64,000 bases of DNA from Pseudoalteromonas sp. SMS1 (GTDB lineage Bacteria; Pseudomonadota; Gammaproteobacteria; Enterobacterales; Alteromonadaceae). Both the position numbers and the translations under genes were made by a program. The stretch lies in the NCBI RefSeq assembly GCF_021530565.1, contig NZ_JAKGBI010000013.1, forward strand, positions 62,001 to 126,000. The letters run 5' to 3'. The notes under the pieces were generated by a model. The model ran no database searches and was not told the origin of the DNA. It saw only the letters and a program-made list of their open reading frames with translations. Below are positions 45,143 to 54,636 of this stretch, one piece after another (the first letter of the stretch is position 1; the number at the start of each line of letters is the position of its first letter).

Positions 45143-45478
45143 ATGAAATTAATATGCATGCTTTTGTGTGTTTCATCCTCGACTTTAATGGCTGGTGAGC
45201 AAATTGATTACAGCGACAGAGTAGTTATACCTGAGGTACGGACAGTCAGTGTCTCTAGTTACACGCGTACTCAATTCGACAGTACAATAACGCAGGCTAA
45301 AGGTGATGAGCATGTAGGTAAAATGTATTCGTTGCTCACGCCTGATGAGCAGATTAGATATAAATATAACCGAGGCATACTAACCAATACGGTGACGTTT
45401 GAGCAATATTTCTCAACGCAGATTCAACGTAATAAGCAAAGCGAACAGATTGTTCATTATATGTTTTGGGGAAAGTAG
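45143..45478 (+). CDS. Small secreted protein of unknown function
   Basis: The 111-residue product starts at the second of two close ATGs, 7 bp after AGGAG, and has a signal peptide (LICMLLCVSSSTLMAGE). The mature part is about 93 residues, without cysteine, with a central Ser/Thr-rich beta-prone stretch and helical C-terminus (RNKQSEQIVHYMFWGK). I do not recognise a family. It stands alone between the response regulator (divergent) and a Calx-beta protein (convergent). Confidence 0.7.
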   Translation: MKLICMLLCVSSSTLMAGEQIDYSDRVVIPEVRTVSVSSYTRTQFDSTITQAKGDEHVGKMYSLLTPDEQIRYKYNRGILTNTVTFEQYFSTQIQRNKQSEQIVHYMFWGK

Positions 45479-45488
45479 GGCGAAAAAT

Positions 45489-45525
45489 GCGATATGCCGT
45501 TAAGGCCAGTTAAGCGGCATATCGC
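45489..45525 (-). terminator. Terminator of the Calx-beta protein gene
   Basis: GCGATATGCCG and CGGCATATCGC form a perfect 11-bp stem with a 15-nt loop. On the minus strand the distal arm is followed by ATTTTT, so it terminates the minus-strand gene ending at 45546; it may also serve the convergent small gene. Confidence 0.8.
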
Positions 45526-45545
45526 GAAAAAGTGCTAGTTGATTA

Positions 45546-47051
45546 TTATTGGCATCCTTTTTGGACCGTAGTGGTCCAGACTCTTACAACAAAGTCATTG
45601 TAATCGCCATCATTCTGATCTTCCCAATACTGCTTGTCGCCATACACAGTGTAGTTACCAGTAAGCTGGTTCGGGTTTCCATTTACTGCAAGCACATAGT
45701 TATAACTCGCACCTTGCAATACATCGTAACTACCGGAGGCGCCATATTCATCCAGCAATTTCACATAACTGCCATTGACGGTAACGCCCCAGTCATTGTT
45801 ATAGGCCGCACTTTCACTGACAAACTGATAGTTGATCCGTGTGTAATTGTCTGGTGTACAAGCAGGGTCATTATCAATAATGGTGCCTTGCGCCGTCGCT
45901 GAGCCAGTCGCATTTTGGTCGGCATTGGCGTTAAGGGTAAATGTTTCATCACCTTCATGATCTTGGTCATCTAATGCATTAACAATGACGCTACCGGAGG
46001 TTTCACCACTCGGGATGGTTAACGTTGTTTGCGCTAAGCTATAGTCGTTCGCGTCTGTTGTGCCATCCGTAATACTGAGGTCGATGGTGACATCTTGGTA
46101 ATAACTATTACTCAAGTTAACTTGATACTCTAACTGACCAGCTTCTAAAGCTGAGTCGGTTACAGCATCTAGAGTAAATGACGGGAGCGGGTCGGTTTCA
46201 CAGGTCGGCGTCGTGTAGCAAGCCACTTCTTTATCTGTATTTGAGGCTAAGTCATTAATACGCACAGGTACGGTGGCCAATAAGCAAGTGTTACCAGAGT
46301 GCGGATTTAACTTATACAATTTGGACTTATTCACATGACCATAGTCATTGATCAACGTTCTGCTGACGACAATATCTCCACTTTGGTTAAGTGCAGCACC
46401 TGTTGCGGCTGTGAGCGAGTGATTAGCTTGCTTGGTTACCGCGTAGGTTGATTTGTCTATCTGATAGACCGCTCGGCTTGTGATTAGGTACCAATTACCA
46501 TCTTGAATGACTAAATCACCCCTGAATTTGCCTTTCAATGAACCTAAAGAAGCCAGCTCAATCGTTGTACCTGAGCTTTTATCAATTTGATAGAGCTTTT
46601 TGAAATCAGTCCCAATGAGTGCATCACGCTCTGCGTCATACACTAAACTAAGCACTTGCGTTGTGCGACCCACAATCGTATGCGTATCAGTATTAAAGTC
46701 ATAATAGGCAAGGCGAATGTACTTAAAGCGGTTGCCCATAATCGGCAAATGTTCTTTTTGTTCCGCTGAAAGGCTAAGATGGCTCGTGTCCACTTCGTAC
46801 TCTATAGGGCGAGGTGCTGAAATATAATACATGCGTTTGCTGTTGTTATCATAAGCAAGTGCAGAAGAACTAAACTCAGCAAGTGTTTGAGCAAAAGCGC
46901 TGTCAGTTTGCTCATTCAGGCCAAAGAGAATACCGACATCTCCTCGTCCGGCATTAATACCGTACAACTCACCGCTGCAAGTATTGGCGAGACTAAGCGG
47001 TGAAAAAGACGCTGTTACTAAAGTTAATAAAGTAAGTGAAGTTTTTAGCAT
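45546..47051 (-). CDS. Secreted Calx-beta domain protein with LruC-like C-terminus
   Basis: The 501-residue protein has a signal peptide (ending SLSLANTC). Residues 25-280 look like a beta-propeller-type sensor region with repeated strands (YQIDKSSGTT, YQIDKSTYAV). A Calx-beta domain follows (about 295-395: ANDYSLAQTTLTIPSGETSG, DHEGDETFTL, IIDND), which usually binds calcium. The C-terminal 100 residues end with YWEDQNDGDYNDFVVRVW, the D-rich DYND motif seen in DUF4114/LruC-type domains. A surface or secreted calcium-binding role is inferred. Monocistronic. Confidence 0.78.
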   Translation of the reverse strand: MLKTSLTLLTLVTASFSPLSLANTCSGELYGINAGRGDVGILFGLNEQTDSAFAQTLAEFSSSALAYDNNSKRMYYISAPRPIEYEVDTSHLSLSAEQKEHLPIMGNRFKYIRLAYYDFNTDTHTIVGRTTQVLSLVYDAERDALIGTDFKKLYQIDKSSGTTIELASLGSLKGKFRGDLVIQDGNWYLITSRAVYQIDKSTYAVTKQANHSLTAATGAALNQSGDIVVSRTLINDYGHVNKSKLYKLNPHSGNTCLLATVPVRINDLASNTDKEVACYTTPTCETDPLPSFTLDAVTDSALEAGQLEYQVNLSNSYYQDVTIDLSITDGTTDANDYSLAQTTLTIPSGETSGSVIVNALDDQDHEGDETFTLNANADQNATGSATAQGTIIDNDPACTPDNYTRINYQFVSESAAYNNDWGVTVNGSYVKLLDEYGASGSYDVLQGASYNYVLAVNGNPNQLTGNYTVYGDKQYWEDQNDGDYNDFVVRVWTTTVQKGCQ

Positions 47052-47255
47052 GGTAACAAACTCTGGTCGGGTTATCCTAATCTAGCTAACACAACACAAA
47101 GTAATGACACATCGACTTCCAATGTGGGATGTGAGTTCTTAATCCTTCGAGACAGGCGCTTCCATTATTATCTTTGCAATCTCATTCTATTATTCTCTCT
47201 CATGAACAAAAATGCAACAATAAATTACTACAAATGGATTAAAAATTAAGTGTTT

Positions 47256-47465
47256 TTATGTGTTCTTCTGCGATTCCAAGTAGTTAGGAAGTAACTCTTC
47301 GATGATTACTTTTGCGGGTATCGTGTAACGTACCCCTTTAAACATGACCGATGTATGTTCTTCAATGCCTGTGATCCCTGTGAGTGTCCAACCTTCGCCT
47401 TTTTCTTTGCAAAGTACTTTGGTTGTAGGCGGAATAACTACAAATTCTGCATTATTTTCTGTCAT
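47256..47465 (-). CDS. Small hypothetical protein
   Basis: The 69-residue product starts at the ATG of MTENNAEFVVIPP, preceded by GTGAAGAT. It is soluble and beta-rich, with a short Trp-Thr-Leu-Thr-Gly element and a VMFKGVRYTIP strand; no cysteine pair or signal peptide. I do not recognise the family. An in-frame upstream start would add a hydrophobic 32-residue stretch and overlap the divergent GNAT gene, which I think unlikely. Confidence 0.6.
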   Translation of the reverse strand: MTENNAEFVVIPPTTKVLCKEKGEGWTLTGITGIEEHTSVMFKGVRYTIPAKVIIEELLPNYLESQKNT

Positions 47466-47543
47466 ATTTTTATCTTCACTGGACTTTCTATCGAGATGGG
47501 GTAGTTTATACCAAAATAATAAAAAATCGACCACATTGATGAA

Positions 47544-48038
47544 ATGGAATTGCAGACTCAAAGGCTAACATTACGCTTAGTGAATTATCGTGATAGTCAA
47601 GCTTTGCTCGATATTTTAAACAACCCCAAAGTAAGTTACTTTAATGATTATGGCTTTGACTTAACGATGCAAGACATCAGAGCAATGATCCAAAGTGATT
47701 TGGAACTTTACTATCAGGGGATCGGCGTACGAATGATGCTGGTTAAAGATGGTATTCAAATTGGTTCAATAGGCATGTTTGATTACAGCGCGGAGAGAGC
47801 AAAGATTTATCTTGGCTACGAGCTCTCGCCCGTTTATTGGTGTCAAGGATATATGCGCGAGGCCGCAAGTTGTTTATTACGGTCTTTGGATCTGATTTTA
47901 CCGAAAGCTCTGGTAGAGGAGGTGTCAGCAAAGGTATCGCCAAAAAATACGCGCAGCGTAAATTTGTTATCTCACCTTGGCTTTGAGAAGCGGCACAGCG
48001 ATTATCGACTATGCCTTAAAAAGCAAAAATCAATATAG
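47544..48038 (+). CDS. GNAT-family N-acetyltransferase (RimJ/RimL-like)
   Basis: The 164-residue protein opens with QTQRLTLRLVNYRDSQALLDIL, the typical beginning of the RimJ/RimL acetyltransferase subfamily, and has the acetyl-CoA region (YELSPVYWCQGYMREAASCL) and NTRSVNLLSHLGFEKR. It should acetylate an N-terminal amine or small molecule using acetyl-CoA. It is convergent with the BamE-like gene. Confidence 0.88.
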   Translation: MELQTQRLTLRLVNYRDSQALLDILNNPKVSYFNDYGFDLTMQDIRAMIQSDLELYYQGIGVRMMLVKDGIQIGSIGMFDYSAERAKIYLGYELSPVYWCQGYMREAASCLLRSLDLILPKALVEEVSAKVSPKNTRSVNLLSHLGFEKRHSDYRLCLKKQKSI

Positions 48039-48048
48039 CGTCTTTGGA

Positions 48049-48294
48049 TTAAAACCCTTTTTTGCTAAATAACGTGACTCGGTCAGACACCAAGGTCACG
48101 GTGATATTTTTGTTTTCATTTCCCCACACACAATTAGTATGTAATGTTTTTTCTTCACATGAGTCGGCAGAGCCTAGTACTTGCTCAAGTTCGGTTTTTT
48201 CCATACCAACCGATATTTTTTCATAATTTTCAATAGTCACCTTTGAACAAGCGCTCAGGCTCAGCAACGCTGCAATCGTTAAGAGTTTTTTCAT
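48049..48294 (-). CDS. DUF3862/BamE-like small lipoprotein
   Basis: The 81-residue product has a lipoprotein signal ending SLSAC and a mature domain with ENYEKISVGMEKTELEQVLG, SCEE and CVWGNENKNI, the pattern of the DUF3862 family, whose fold resembles BamE/SmpA. Two cysteines may form a disulfide. Envelope location is expected; the role is unknown. It lies 13 bp downstream of csiV and may belong to the mfd-csiV transcript. Confidence 0.75.
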   Translation of the reverse strand: MKKLLTIAALLSLSACSKVTIENYEKISVGMEKTELEQVLGSADSCEEKTLHTNCVWGNENKNITVTLVSDRVTLFSKKGF

Positions 48295-48307
48295 TTAGGT
48301 TATCCTG

Positions 48308-49153
48308 TTAGTGTTTATATTTCCTAATTTGGAAAATAATGCCCATTTTGGGGTGATCTAGATAGTGGATATCTCCGCTGTAAACGCGCGTAAACTGAGA
48401 CATCCTAGCGGATTCTAACTCGCCTTCTTCAGTTAGGTAGCGATAGTCAAAATTACTGGTGACGTACAAGTAATGACGGATATGAATCTTGATGGTACCG
48501 TCTAATTCCCACAAGTCTTCTCCCTGAGTTTTAATTGCTTGCTTGGGGGCAGAGCTTAACAAGCTTATAAAGCTGTCACTCTGCTCGCTTTCTATGTATT
48601 TATAACTGACTGGCTGTTCAAATTTCATACCCCCGTAAACCACTACGTTGGGAGCTCGTTTCTTACTTTGATCTGGAAAGCGCCATCCTGTATGCAAAAT
48701 AGGGTTTTTGCCTTGCCGTTCAAGCCGTTTTCTAATCGACTCAAATCTAAGTTGCTCTGGTGCCAATAAATACATAGACTGCATGTGTTCTAAAGGCTCA
48801 CTAAACGGTATAACTGGCAGCTTTTCATACTGTTTAACGTAATTAACATCGTCATCACAATACCAGGAGCTTTGTTGCATGGTAAATTGCTCCATGACAG
48901 AACGTGGGTCGTAATTCGAGTCGCCTGCCAAGCAAGCTTGGTGACCCACATTATTGAATCCTTTAGTCAATAAATCTAGCCGTTTCTCTTGTGGGATTTG
49001 ATCTGTTTCTATGGAAAAATCTTCGCGTATATCTGTGCCTGGTTTTTGCGAAAAAGCGATCAGTTCGACCTCAAACCAACGCACCGCGTATGCTGGCATA
49101 GCGCTTGCGCCCAAGGTACCCAAAAGAATTGCCTTTAGTACAAATTGCTTCAT
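48308..49153 (-). CDS. csiV: CsiV-family periplasmic protein
   Basis: The 281-residue protein has a signal peptide (ending MPAYA) and the CsiV opening RWFEVELIAFSQKPG, with the closing DHPKMGIIFQIRKY. CsiV in Vibrio cholerae is a peptidoglycan-binding factor needed for D-amino-acid tolerance. Its start overlaps the mfd stop by 4 bp (ATGA), so the two are translationally coupled, as in related genomes. Confidence 0.85.
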   Translation of the reverse strand: MKQFVLKAILLGTLGASAMPAYAVRWFEVELIAFSQKPGTDIREDFSIETDQIPQEKRLDLLTKGFNNVGHQACLAGDSNYDPRSVMEQFTMQQSSWYCDDDVNYVKQYEKLPVIPFSEPLEHMQSMYLLAPEQLRFESIRKRLERQGKNPILHTGWRFPDQSKKRAPNVVVYGGMKFEQPVSYKYIESEQSDSFISLLSSAPKQAIKTQGEDLWELDGTIKIHIRHYLYVTSNFDYRYLTEEGELESARMSQFTRVYSGDIHYLDHPKMGIIFQIRKYKH

Positions 49154-52100
49154 GCAACCGCCTTTTTCTGAAAGTCATCCATCATTGCATTTACGAGCTT
49201 CAACCGCTCCTTACCATTTTTTTCTTCTATATTGAAGCGCAACTTACTTGCTCCTTCCATTCTATAAACGGCTGGGTTGCTTTGTATCAACCCAATAATG
49301 AATGTTGGATTAACGCGGGTGGTGTTACTAAACTCAAAATAACCACCTTTCGGGTTGGCTTCAATTTTTTTGATCCCTAGCTGTTGTGCCTTACACTTTA
49401 ATAGTTGAATATTAAACAGGTGCTTTGTCGCGTCTGGCAATAAACCAAAGCGATCAATCAGCTCAACTTTCAACTCGTCTAATTCAGGTTCTGTGTTCAT
49501 ACTGGCAATACGCTTGTACATACTCAGACGAATGTTGACATCATGAATATAGTCGTCGGGCAGCAAAGCGGGTACTTTTACGTCTACTTCGCTTTGTTGT
49601 TGAAGCAAGTTTTCCAGTGTTGGTTCTTTACCGTCTTTTAATGCTTGAACGGCTTGTTCTAGCATTTCCATATACAGTGTAAAGCCAACAGTTTGGATCT
49701 GCCCACTTTGGTCATCTCCGAGTAGCTCACCGGCACCACGAATTTCCAAGTCGTGCGTCGCGAGAGCAAAGCCGGCACCTAAATCTTCCAAGGACTCAAT
49801 AGCTTGAAGCCTCTTGACGGCATCTTTGGTGAGCGCTTGGCTGTTTCTAGTAAGTAGGTATGCGTAGGCTTGATGGTGGCTACGACCAACTCGACCACGT
49901 AGTTGATGTAATTGCGCAAGCCCTAGTTTGTCAGCTCTGTCCATGACAATGGTATTGGCAGAAGGAATGTCAATACCCGTTTCAATGATCGTTGTACACA
50001 CAAGCACATTGTGCTTTTGGTGATAAAAATCCCCCATGAGCTGCTCAAGTTCTCGCTCTCGCATCTGACCATGGGCAACCGCGATATTAGCTTCTGGTAC
50101 TAGCGCTGCAATATCAGCAGCCGTTTTTTCAATGGTTTCTACATTATTGTGTAAGAAGTACACTTGTCCGCCGCGTTTAATTTCACGCAAAATCGCTTCT
50201 CGGATTAAGTCATCATTGCGTTCGCGCACAAATGTTTTTACTGCTAAGCGTTTCGCTGGTGGCGTAGCGATAATGGATAGATCTCTCATCCCGCTCATTG
50301 CCATGTTGAGCGTACGAGGGATAGGTGTCGCGGTCAGTGTTAATATGTCGACATCGGCTCGAAGTTTTTTAATTTTCTCTTTTTGTCTGACACCGAAACG
50401 GTGCTCCTCATCGACAATGAGCAAGCCTAGATCCTTAAACAAGATACTTTCTTGGATAAGCTTATGTGTTCCAATGACAATGTCTATTTTGCCAGACTCA
50501 AGCGCAGCCAACGTTTCTTTCTGCTCTTTTGCGCTATTAAATCGAGAAAGTACACCGACCTCAATGGGCAAATCGGCAAATCGGTCTTTGAAATTTTCAT
50601 AGTGTTGCTGTGCAAGTAGGGTGGTTGGAACCAGCACAGCAACTTGTTTGTTATCATTAATTGCTACAAATGCAGCTCGCATGGCCACTTCTGTTTTGCC
50701 AAAGCCAACATCACCACAAACTAGCCTGTCCATCGCTTGGTTGGTTTGCATATCGCCAATAACAGCTTCAATCGCATTGCGTTGATCGTCGGTTTCTTCA
50801 AATGGGAAACTATCACTAAACTCTCTATAAGCCGCGCCTTCAAGTTTAAACTGGTGACCGGGCTTACTTTGTCTTTTCGCGTAAATATCTAATAGCTCAG
50901 CGGCAACGTCGCGAACTTTTTCTGCTGCTTTTCTTTTTGCTTTTTCCCAAACATCAGACCCCAGCTTATGGAGGGGCGCCGATGCTTCTTCCCCGCCAGA
51001 GTATCGACTCAGCATGTGTAACGATGAGACGGGCACGTACAGCTTGGCATCGCTCGCGTAAATAATCGTCACAAACTCAGTTGCTACACCCGCTGCGTCA
51101 ATAGTTTGCAAGCCTAAGTAGCGGCCTACACCATGGTCTAAGTGTACAATGGGCTGACCTTCTTTGAGCTCTGCCAAATTCCGGATCAGCGCATCTTGAC
51201 CTTGCTCATATTTATGTTTGCGGCGTCTTCTCTGTGATACCTTAATCCCAAGCAACTCTTGCTCAGTAATCAGGGACAGCGGCTTATCACCAGACAAGAC
51301 AACAGATGATTCCAAAGGGCTGACAATGAGGCCAACATCCGATCTACCACCGATGAATTTATCAAAAGATGCAAATTCTTTAAGTTTGAGGCCTGTTGGT
51401 TTTAATAGAGTAAGCAATGATTCTCGGCGACCATCTGACTCCACACTGAAGAGGATTTTACCCTTTAACTTTTTTTGCGCTGCAATGTAGTTAATAATTG
51501 CTGTGTAAGGGTCTGACTGTTTATGGTCAATTCTCACATCCTCAAGAGCTTTCGCGTTTAAATTCGTATGGCCAGCTTTGGTGCCTAATTTTGCTCCGCT
51601 GAGACGAATGCGAGGGAATTGAGAAAACCCCTCGAATAACGACTCTACGTTGAGATACAGTGCTTTTGGCTCTAATAATGGTCGAAGCGGGTCAACACGT
51701 CTGCTTTCATAGCGTTTGCACACGTCCATCCAAAACTCGGCTGCTGCGTGTTCCACATCACCAAGGTGCATGAATACCGCATCATGTGGCAGGTAATCAA
51801 AGATGGTGGCTAATTTGTCATAGAATAGGGGGAGGTAGTATTCAATACCCGCAGGCCAGTTCCCTCGAGTAACCTGCATATAAATTGAATCTTGTTCGGC
51901 ACTCGCACCAAATGTCTCACGGTACTTGATCCTAAATCGTTCGATATCTTCATCGTTGGTCGGGAACTCATGGGCAGGGAGTAAATCAATGGCTTCAATG
52001 GTCTCATTGGAACGCTGAGTTTCGATATCGAAGAGTCGAATACTATCTAACTCGTCATCAAAAAAGTCGAGTCTATATGGTCGCTCACTGCCCATAGGAT

Positions 52101-52623
52101 ATAAGTCAATGATTGAGCCTCGCACAGCAAATTCACCGTGTTCCATGACTTGTTGCACATGACGATAGCCCGCTTGCGTTAAGGTATCTTTTAGCGCAGT
52201 AGCATCGAGGGTATCACCAGATTTAAATTGTAGCGCATTACCATATATGAATTCTGGAGGCGCAGTTCTCAGCATTAGAGTAGATACGGGTATCAGTAAT
52301 ACCCCTTGCTGCTTTTTTCTAAGTGCGTTCAAGCTCGCTAAACGCTGAGAAATAATATCTTGATGTGGAGAGAAATGATCGTAGGGGAGGGTTTCCCAGT
52401 CAGGAAAGACCATGACATCGTCTTCTCCAATGAGATAACCCAACTCAGTTTCAAGGCGCAGCGCGCTGGGGGTGTCTGGCGTCACTAAAACCACGAGAGA
52501 CTGGTTCTGTTTGAGTCCCTCACTGATGGTAATTGCCAAACTGCTACCAAGGAGTTGCCCCCAGTGAATTTTATCTTTTTGTGACTTAATCCAAGGTAGC
52601 TCATTCCACTGCACTAACGCCAT
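49150..52623 (-). CDS. mfd: Transcription-repair coupling factor
   Basis: The 1157-residue ATPase removes RNA polymerase stalled at DNA lesions and recruits UvrA. Visible parts: a UvrB-like N-terminal region (SLVVLVTPDTPSALRLE, GSIIDLYPMG), the RNA-polymerase-interacting region (VHLDHGVGRYLG), translocase motifs GDVGFGKTEVAMRAAF, DEEHRFGV, TATPIPRTLNMA and the TIIETGIDIP/QLRGRVGRS helicase block, and the C-terminal D7 autoinhibitory domain. Length matches E. coli Mfd (1148). It lies 17 bp after aguB on the same strand. Confidence 0.98.
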   Translation of the reverse strand: MALVQWNELPWIKSQKDKIHWGQLLGSSLAITISEGLKQNQSLVVLVTPDTPSALRLETELGYLIGEDDVMVFPDWETLPYDHFSPHQDIISQRLASLNALRKKQQGVLLIPVSTLMLRTAPPEFIYGNALQFKSGDTLDATALKDTLTQAGYRHVQQVMEHGEFAVRGSIIDLYPMGSERPYRLDFFDDELDSIRLFDIETQRSNETIEAIDLLPAHEFPTNDEDIERFRIKYRETFGASAEQDSIYMQVTRGNWPAGIEYYLPLFYDKLATIFDYLPHDAVFMHLGDVEHAAAEFWMDVCKRYESRRVDPLRPLLEPKALYLNVESLFEGFSQFPRIRLSGAKLGTKAGHTNLNAKALEDVRIDHKQSDPYTAIINYIAAQKKLKGKILFSVESDGRRESLLTLLKPTGLKLKEFASFDKFIGGRSDVGLIVSPLESSVVLSGDKPLSLITEQELLGIKVSQRRRRKHKYEQGQDALIRNLAELKEGQPIVHLDHGVGRYLGLQTIDAAGVATEFVTIIYASDAKLYVPVSSLHMLSRYSGGEEASAPLHKLGSDVWEKAKRKAAEKVRDVAAELLDIYAKRQSKPGHQFKLEGAAYREFSDSFPFEETDDQRNAIEAVIGDMQTNQAMDRLVCGDVGFGKTEVAMRAAFVAINDNKQVAVLVPTTLLAQQHYENFKDRFADLPIEVGVLSRFNSAKEQKETLAALESGKIDIVIGTHKLIQESILFKDLGLLIVDEEHRFGVRQKEKIKKLRADVDILTLTATPIPRTLNMAMSGMRDLSIIATPPAKRLAVKTFVRERNDDLIREAILREIKRGGQVYFLHNNVETIEKTAADIAALVPEANIAVAHGQMRERELEQLMGDFYHQKHNVLVCTTIIETGIDIPSANTIVMDRADKLGLAQLHQLRGRVGRSHHQAYAYLLTRNSQALTKDAVKRLQAIESLEDLGAGFALATHDLEIRGAGELLGDDQSGQIQTVGFTLYMEMLEQAVQALKDGKEPTLENLLQQQSEVDVKVPALLPDDYIHDVNIRLSMYKRIASMNTEPELDELKVELIDRFGLLPDATKHLFNIQLLKCKAQQLGIKKIEANPKGGYFEFSNTTRVNPTFIIGLIQSNPAVYRMEGASKLRFNIEEKNGKERLKLVNAMMDDFQKKAVA

Positions 52624-52640
52624 TATTTACTCCTAACTAC

Positions 52641-53531
52641 TTAATCTCGGTATATTTTACATAGGTCTTGGTAATGATCTATACGTCTATCTCTTAAATA
52701 TGGCCAAATGCGACGTACAGACTCACTGCGATTTTGGTCGATATCTACAACCAAAATTTCCTCTTGGTCTTCTGAACCATGAACAAGTAACTCACCTTGT
52801 GGGCCTGCTACAAATGAGTTGCCCCAAAATTGAATGCCTTCGCTTTGGCTACTTGGGTCTGACTCATGACCAACACGGTTTACACTGATGACCGGCACGC
52901 CATTTGATACGGCATGTGCTCTTTGTGCGATCATCCACGCATCTCGTTGACGCACTTGCTCGTCATCGTCATCTCTAGGATCCCAACCGATCGCAGTCGG
53001 ATAAATCAGTAACTCAGCACCCGCCATCGCCATTAGCCTAGCACCTTCTGGAAACCATTGGTCCCAACAAACTAATACCCCAAGTTTGCCCACAGAGGTT
53101 TGAATGGGCTCAAAGCCTAAATCACCTGGCGTGAAGTAAAACTTTTCATAAAACCCAGGGTCATCAGGGATATGCATTTTTCTGTATTTACCTGCAATGG
53201 AGCCGTCAGACTCTATCACGACTGCGGTATTGTGGTAGAGCCCTGTCGCACGTTTCTCGAATAAAGAGGCAACGATAACAACGTTTAGCGCATTGGCCAA
53301 TTCACCCAATTTATTTGTGCTGGGCCCCGGAATTGTTTCGGCCAAATCAAATAGCTCGGTATCTTCCGTTTGGCAAAAATACAGGCTACGGTGTAACTCT
53401 TGTAAAACTACAAGCTGAGCGCCTTGTTTTGCTGCTTCTTTAATGCCTGTAACGGTCTTTTCAAAGTTATCATTTATGTTATCGCTATTACTGTGTTGTA
53501 TGAGTGCGACTTTCAAATTATTGTTGCTCAT
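52641..53531 (-). CDS. aguB: N-carbamoylputrescine amidase
   Basis: The 296-residue nitrilase-superfamily enzyme converts N-carbamoylputrescine to putrescine, CO2 and ammonia. The Glu-Lys-Cys triad appears in VVLQELHRS, KYRKMHIPDD and LVCWDQWFPEG. Its neighbour aguA, 8 bp upstream, makes its substrate, so the two form the agmatine deiminase route of polyamine synthesis. Cytoplasmic. Confidence 0.96.
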   Translation of the reverse strand: MSNNNLKVALIQHSNSDNINDNFEKTVTGIKEAAKQGAQLVVLQELHRSLYFCQTEDTELFDLAETIPGPSTNKLGELANALNVVIVASLFEKRATGLYHNTAVVIESDGSIAGKYRKMHIPDDPGFYEKFYFTPGDLGFEPIQTSVGKLGVLVCWDQWFPEGARLMAMAGAELLIYPTAIGWDPRDDDDEQVRQRDAWMIAQRAHAVSNGVPVISVNRVGHESDPSSQSEGIQFWGNSFVAGPQGELLVHGSEDQEEILVVDIDQNRSESVRRIWPYLRDRRIDHYQDLCKIYRD

Positions 53532-53539
53532 TTGGACTC

Positions 53540-54577
53540 CTACTTTAAAAAGCCTTGTGGCAATTGCATGGTGATACAGTGTAGGCTGCCAAATTGATGA
53601 ATAATTGGCAGACAGTCTATGCCTATGACGGTTCTCTCGGGGTAGGCTTTTTGTAACTGGGTAAGTGCTAGCGCATCTTGTTTATCGCCATAGATGGGTA
53701 GGAGTACCGTATCATTTATAATGAGGTAGTTTGCGTAAGTTGCGGGTAACCTGTCACCATCATGGTTATATATAGCGCTTGGCCAAGGTAATGGGATAAG
53801 CGTATATGGGTCACCTTCTGGTGTTTTGAAACTACTCAGTTGTGATGCCATTGCGGCGAGTGCCGCATAGTGCTCGTCTTCTTTGTCATCACATTGCACA
53901 TACACCAATGTATTATTAGGCGCAAATCTGACAAGCGTATCGATATGGCTGTCAGTGTCATCACCCGCTAAATAACCATGGTCAACCCAAAGAAAATCGC
54001 GCGCACCTAACTCTTTTGCGAGCAGAGTTTCAAGCTGAGTTTTACTTAGCTGTGGGTTACGATTTGGGTTCAGCAAACACTCAGAAGTCGTGAGCAGTAC
54101 GCCATGTTCATTAATTTCAATACCACCACCTTCAAGTACAATATCTACGTTGTGAACTTGATTGGCGTTGTTGGCCAATTGATGGCACAAAGCGGTATTT
54201 ATGTTGTTATCTAATTCACTGGCATATTTGTTTCCCCAACCGTTAAAAACAAAATCTTTAACACAAAGTTGGCCGTGAATATTGGCTGTGGTCAATGGTC
54301 CGTGATCTCTCGCCCAGGTATCATTGCACGGCGCATCAACAAACTTGACTTTTGTGATGTCTACGTTGGCGTCATTTAATAGCGCTGTAATATGAGACTT
54401 TAACTCCAAATCATGTGCAACGACAACGACCTGTTGAACTTGAGAAATATGTTGGCAAAGTGCGACATAAACAGGTTCGACTTGGTCAAGAATGTCGACC
54501 CAATCTGTTTCTTTATGCGGCCATGTGAGCATCACTGCATCTTGCAGTGACCATTCAGGTAATAATGTAAAACTCAT
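53540..54577 (-). CDS. aguA: Agmatine deiminase
   Basis: The 345-residue enzyme hydrolyses agmatine to N-carbamoylputrescine and ammonia. Family landmarks: an N-terminal WPHKETDW, ARDHGPLT, VLEGGGIEI and the catalytic cysteine in GSLHCITMQLP near the end, in a pentein fold. It precedes aguB, and mfd-csiV follow in the same direction at short spacing, so all may be read through. Confidence 0.96.
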   Translation of the reverse strand: MSFTLLPEWSLQDAVMLTWPHKETDWVDILDQVEPVYVALCQHISQVQQVVVVAHDLELKSHITALLNDANVDITKVKFVDAPCNDTWARDHGPLTTANIHGQLCVKDFVFNGWGNKYASELDNNINTALCHQLANNANQVHNVDIVLEGGGIEINEHGVLLTTSECLLNPNRNPQLSKTQLETLLAKELGARDFLWVDHGYLAGDDTDSHIDTLVRFAPNNTLVYVQCDDKEDEHYAALAAMASQLSSFKTPEGDPYTLIPLPWPSAIYNHDGDRLPATYANYLIINDTVLLPIYGDKQDALALTQLQKAYPERTVIGIDCLPIIHQFGSLHCITMQLPQGFLK

Positions 54578-54636
54578 GACGATTGTAATTTTAAATTGCT
54601 AGGCGCTAAGTGTATCACTGGTTTACACAGTGTCAG

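Noticed and set aside
50132..50602. A 156-codon plus-strand open frame within mfd
   Set aside because: Antisense shadow of the conserved Mfd helicase motifs; composition biased and no ribosome site.
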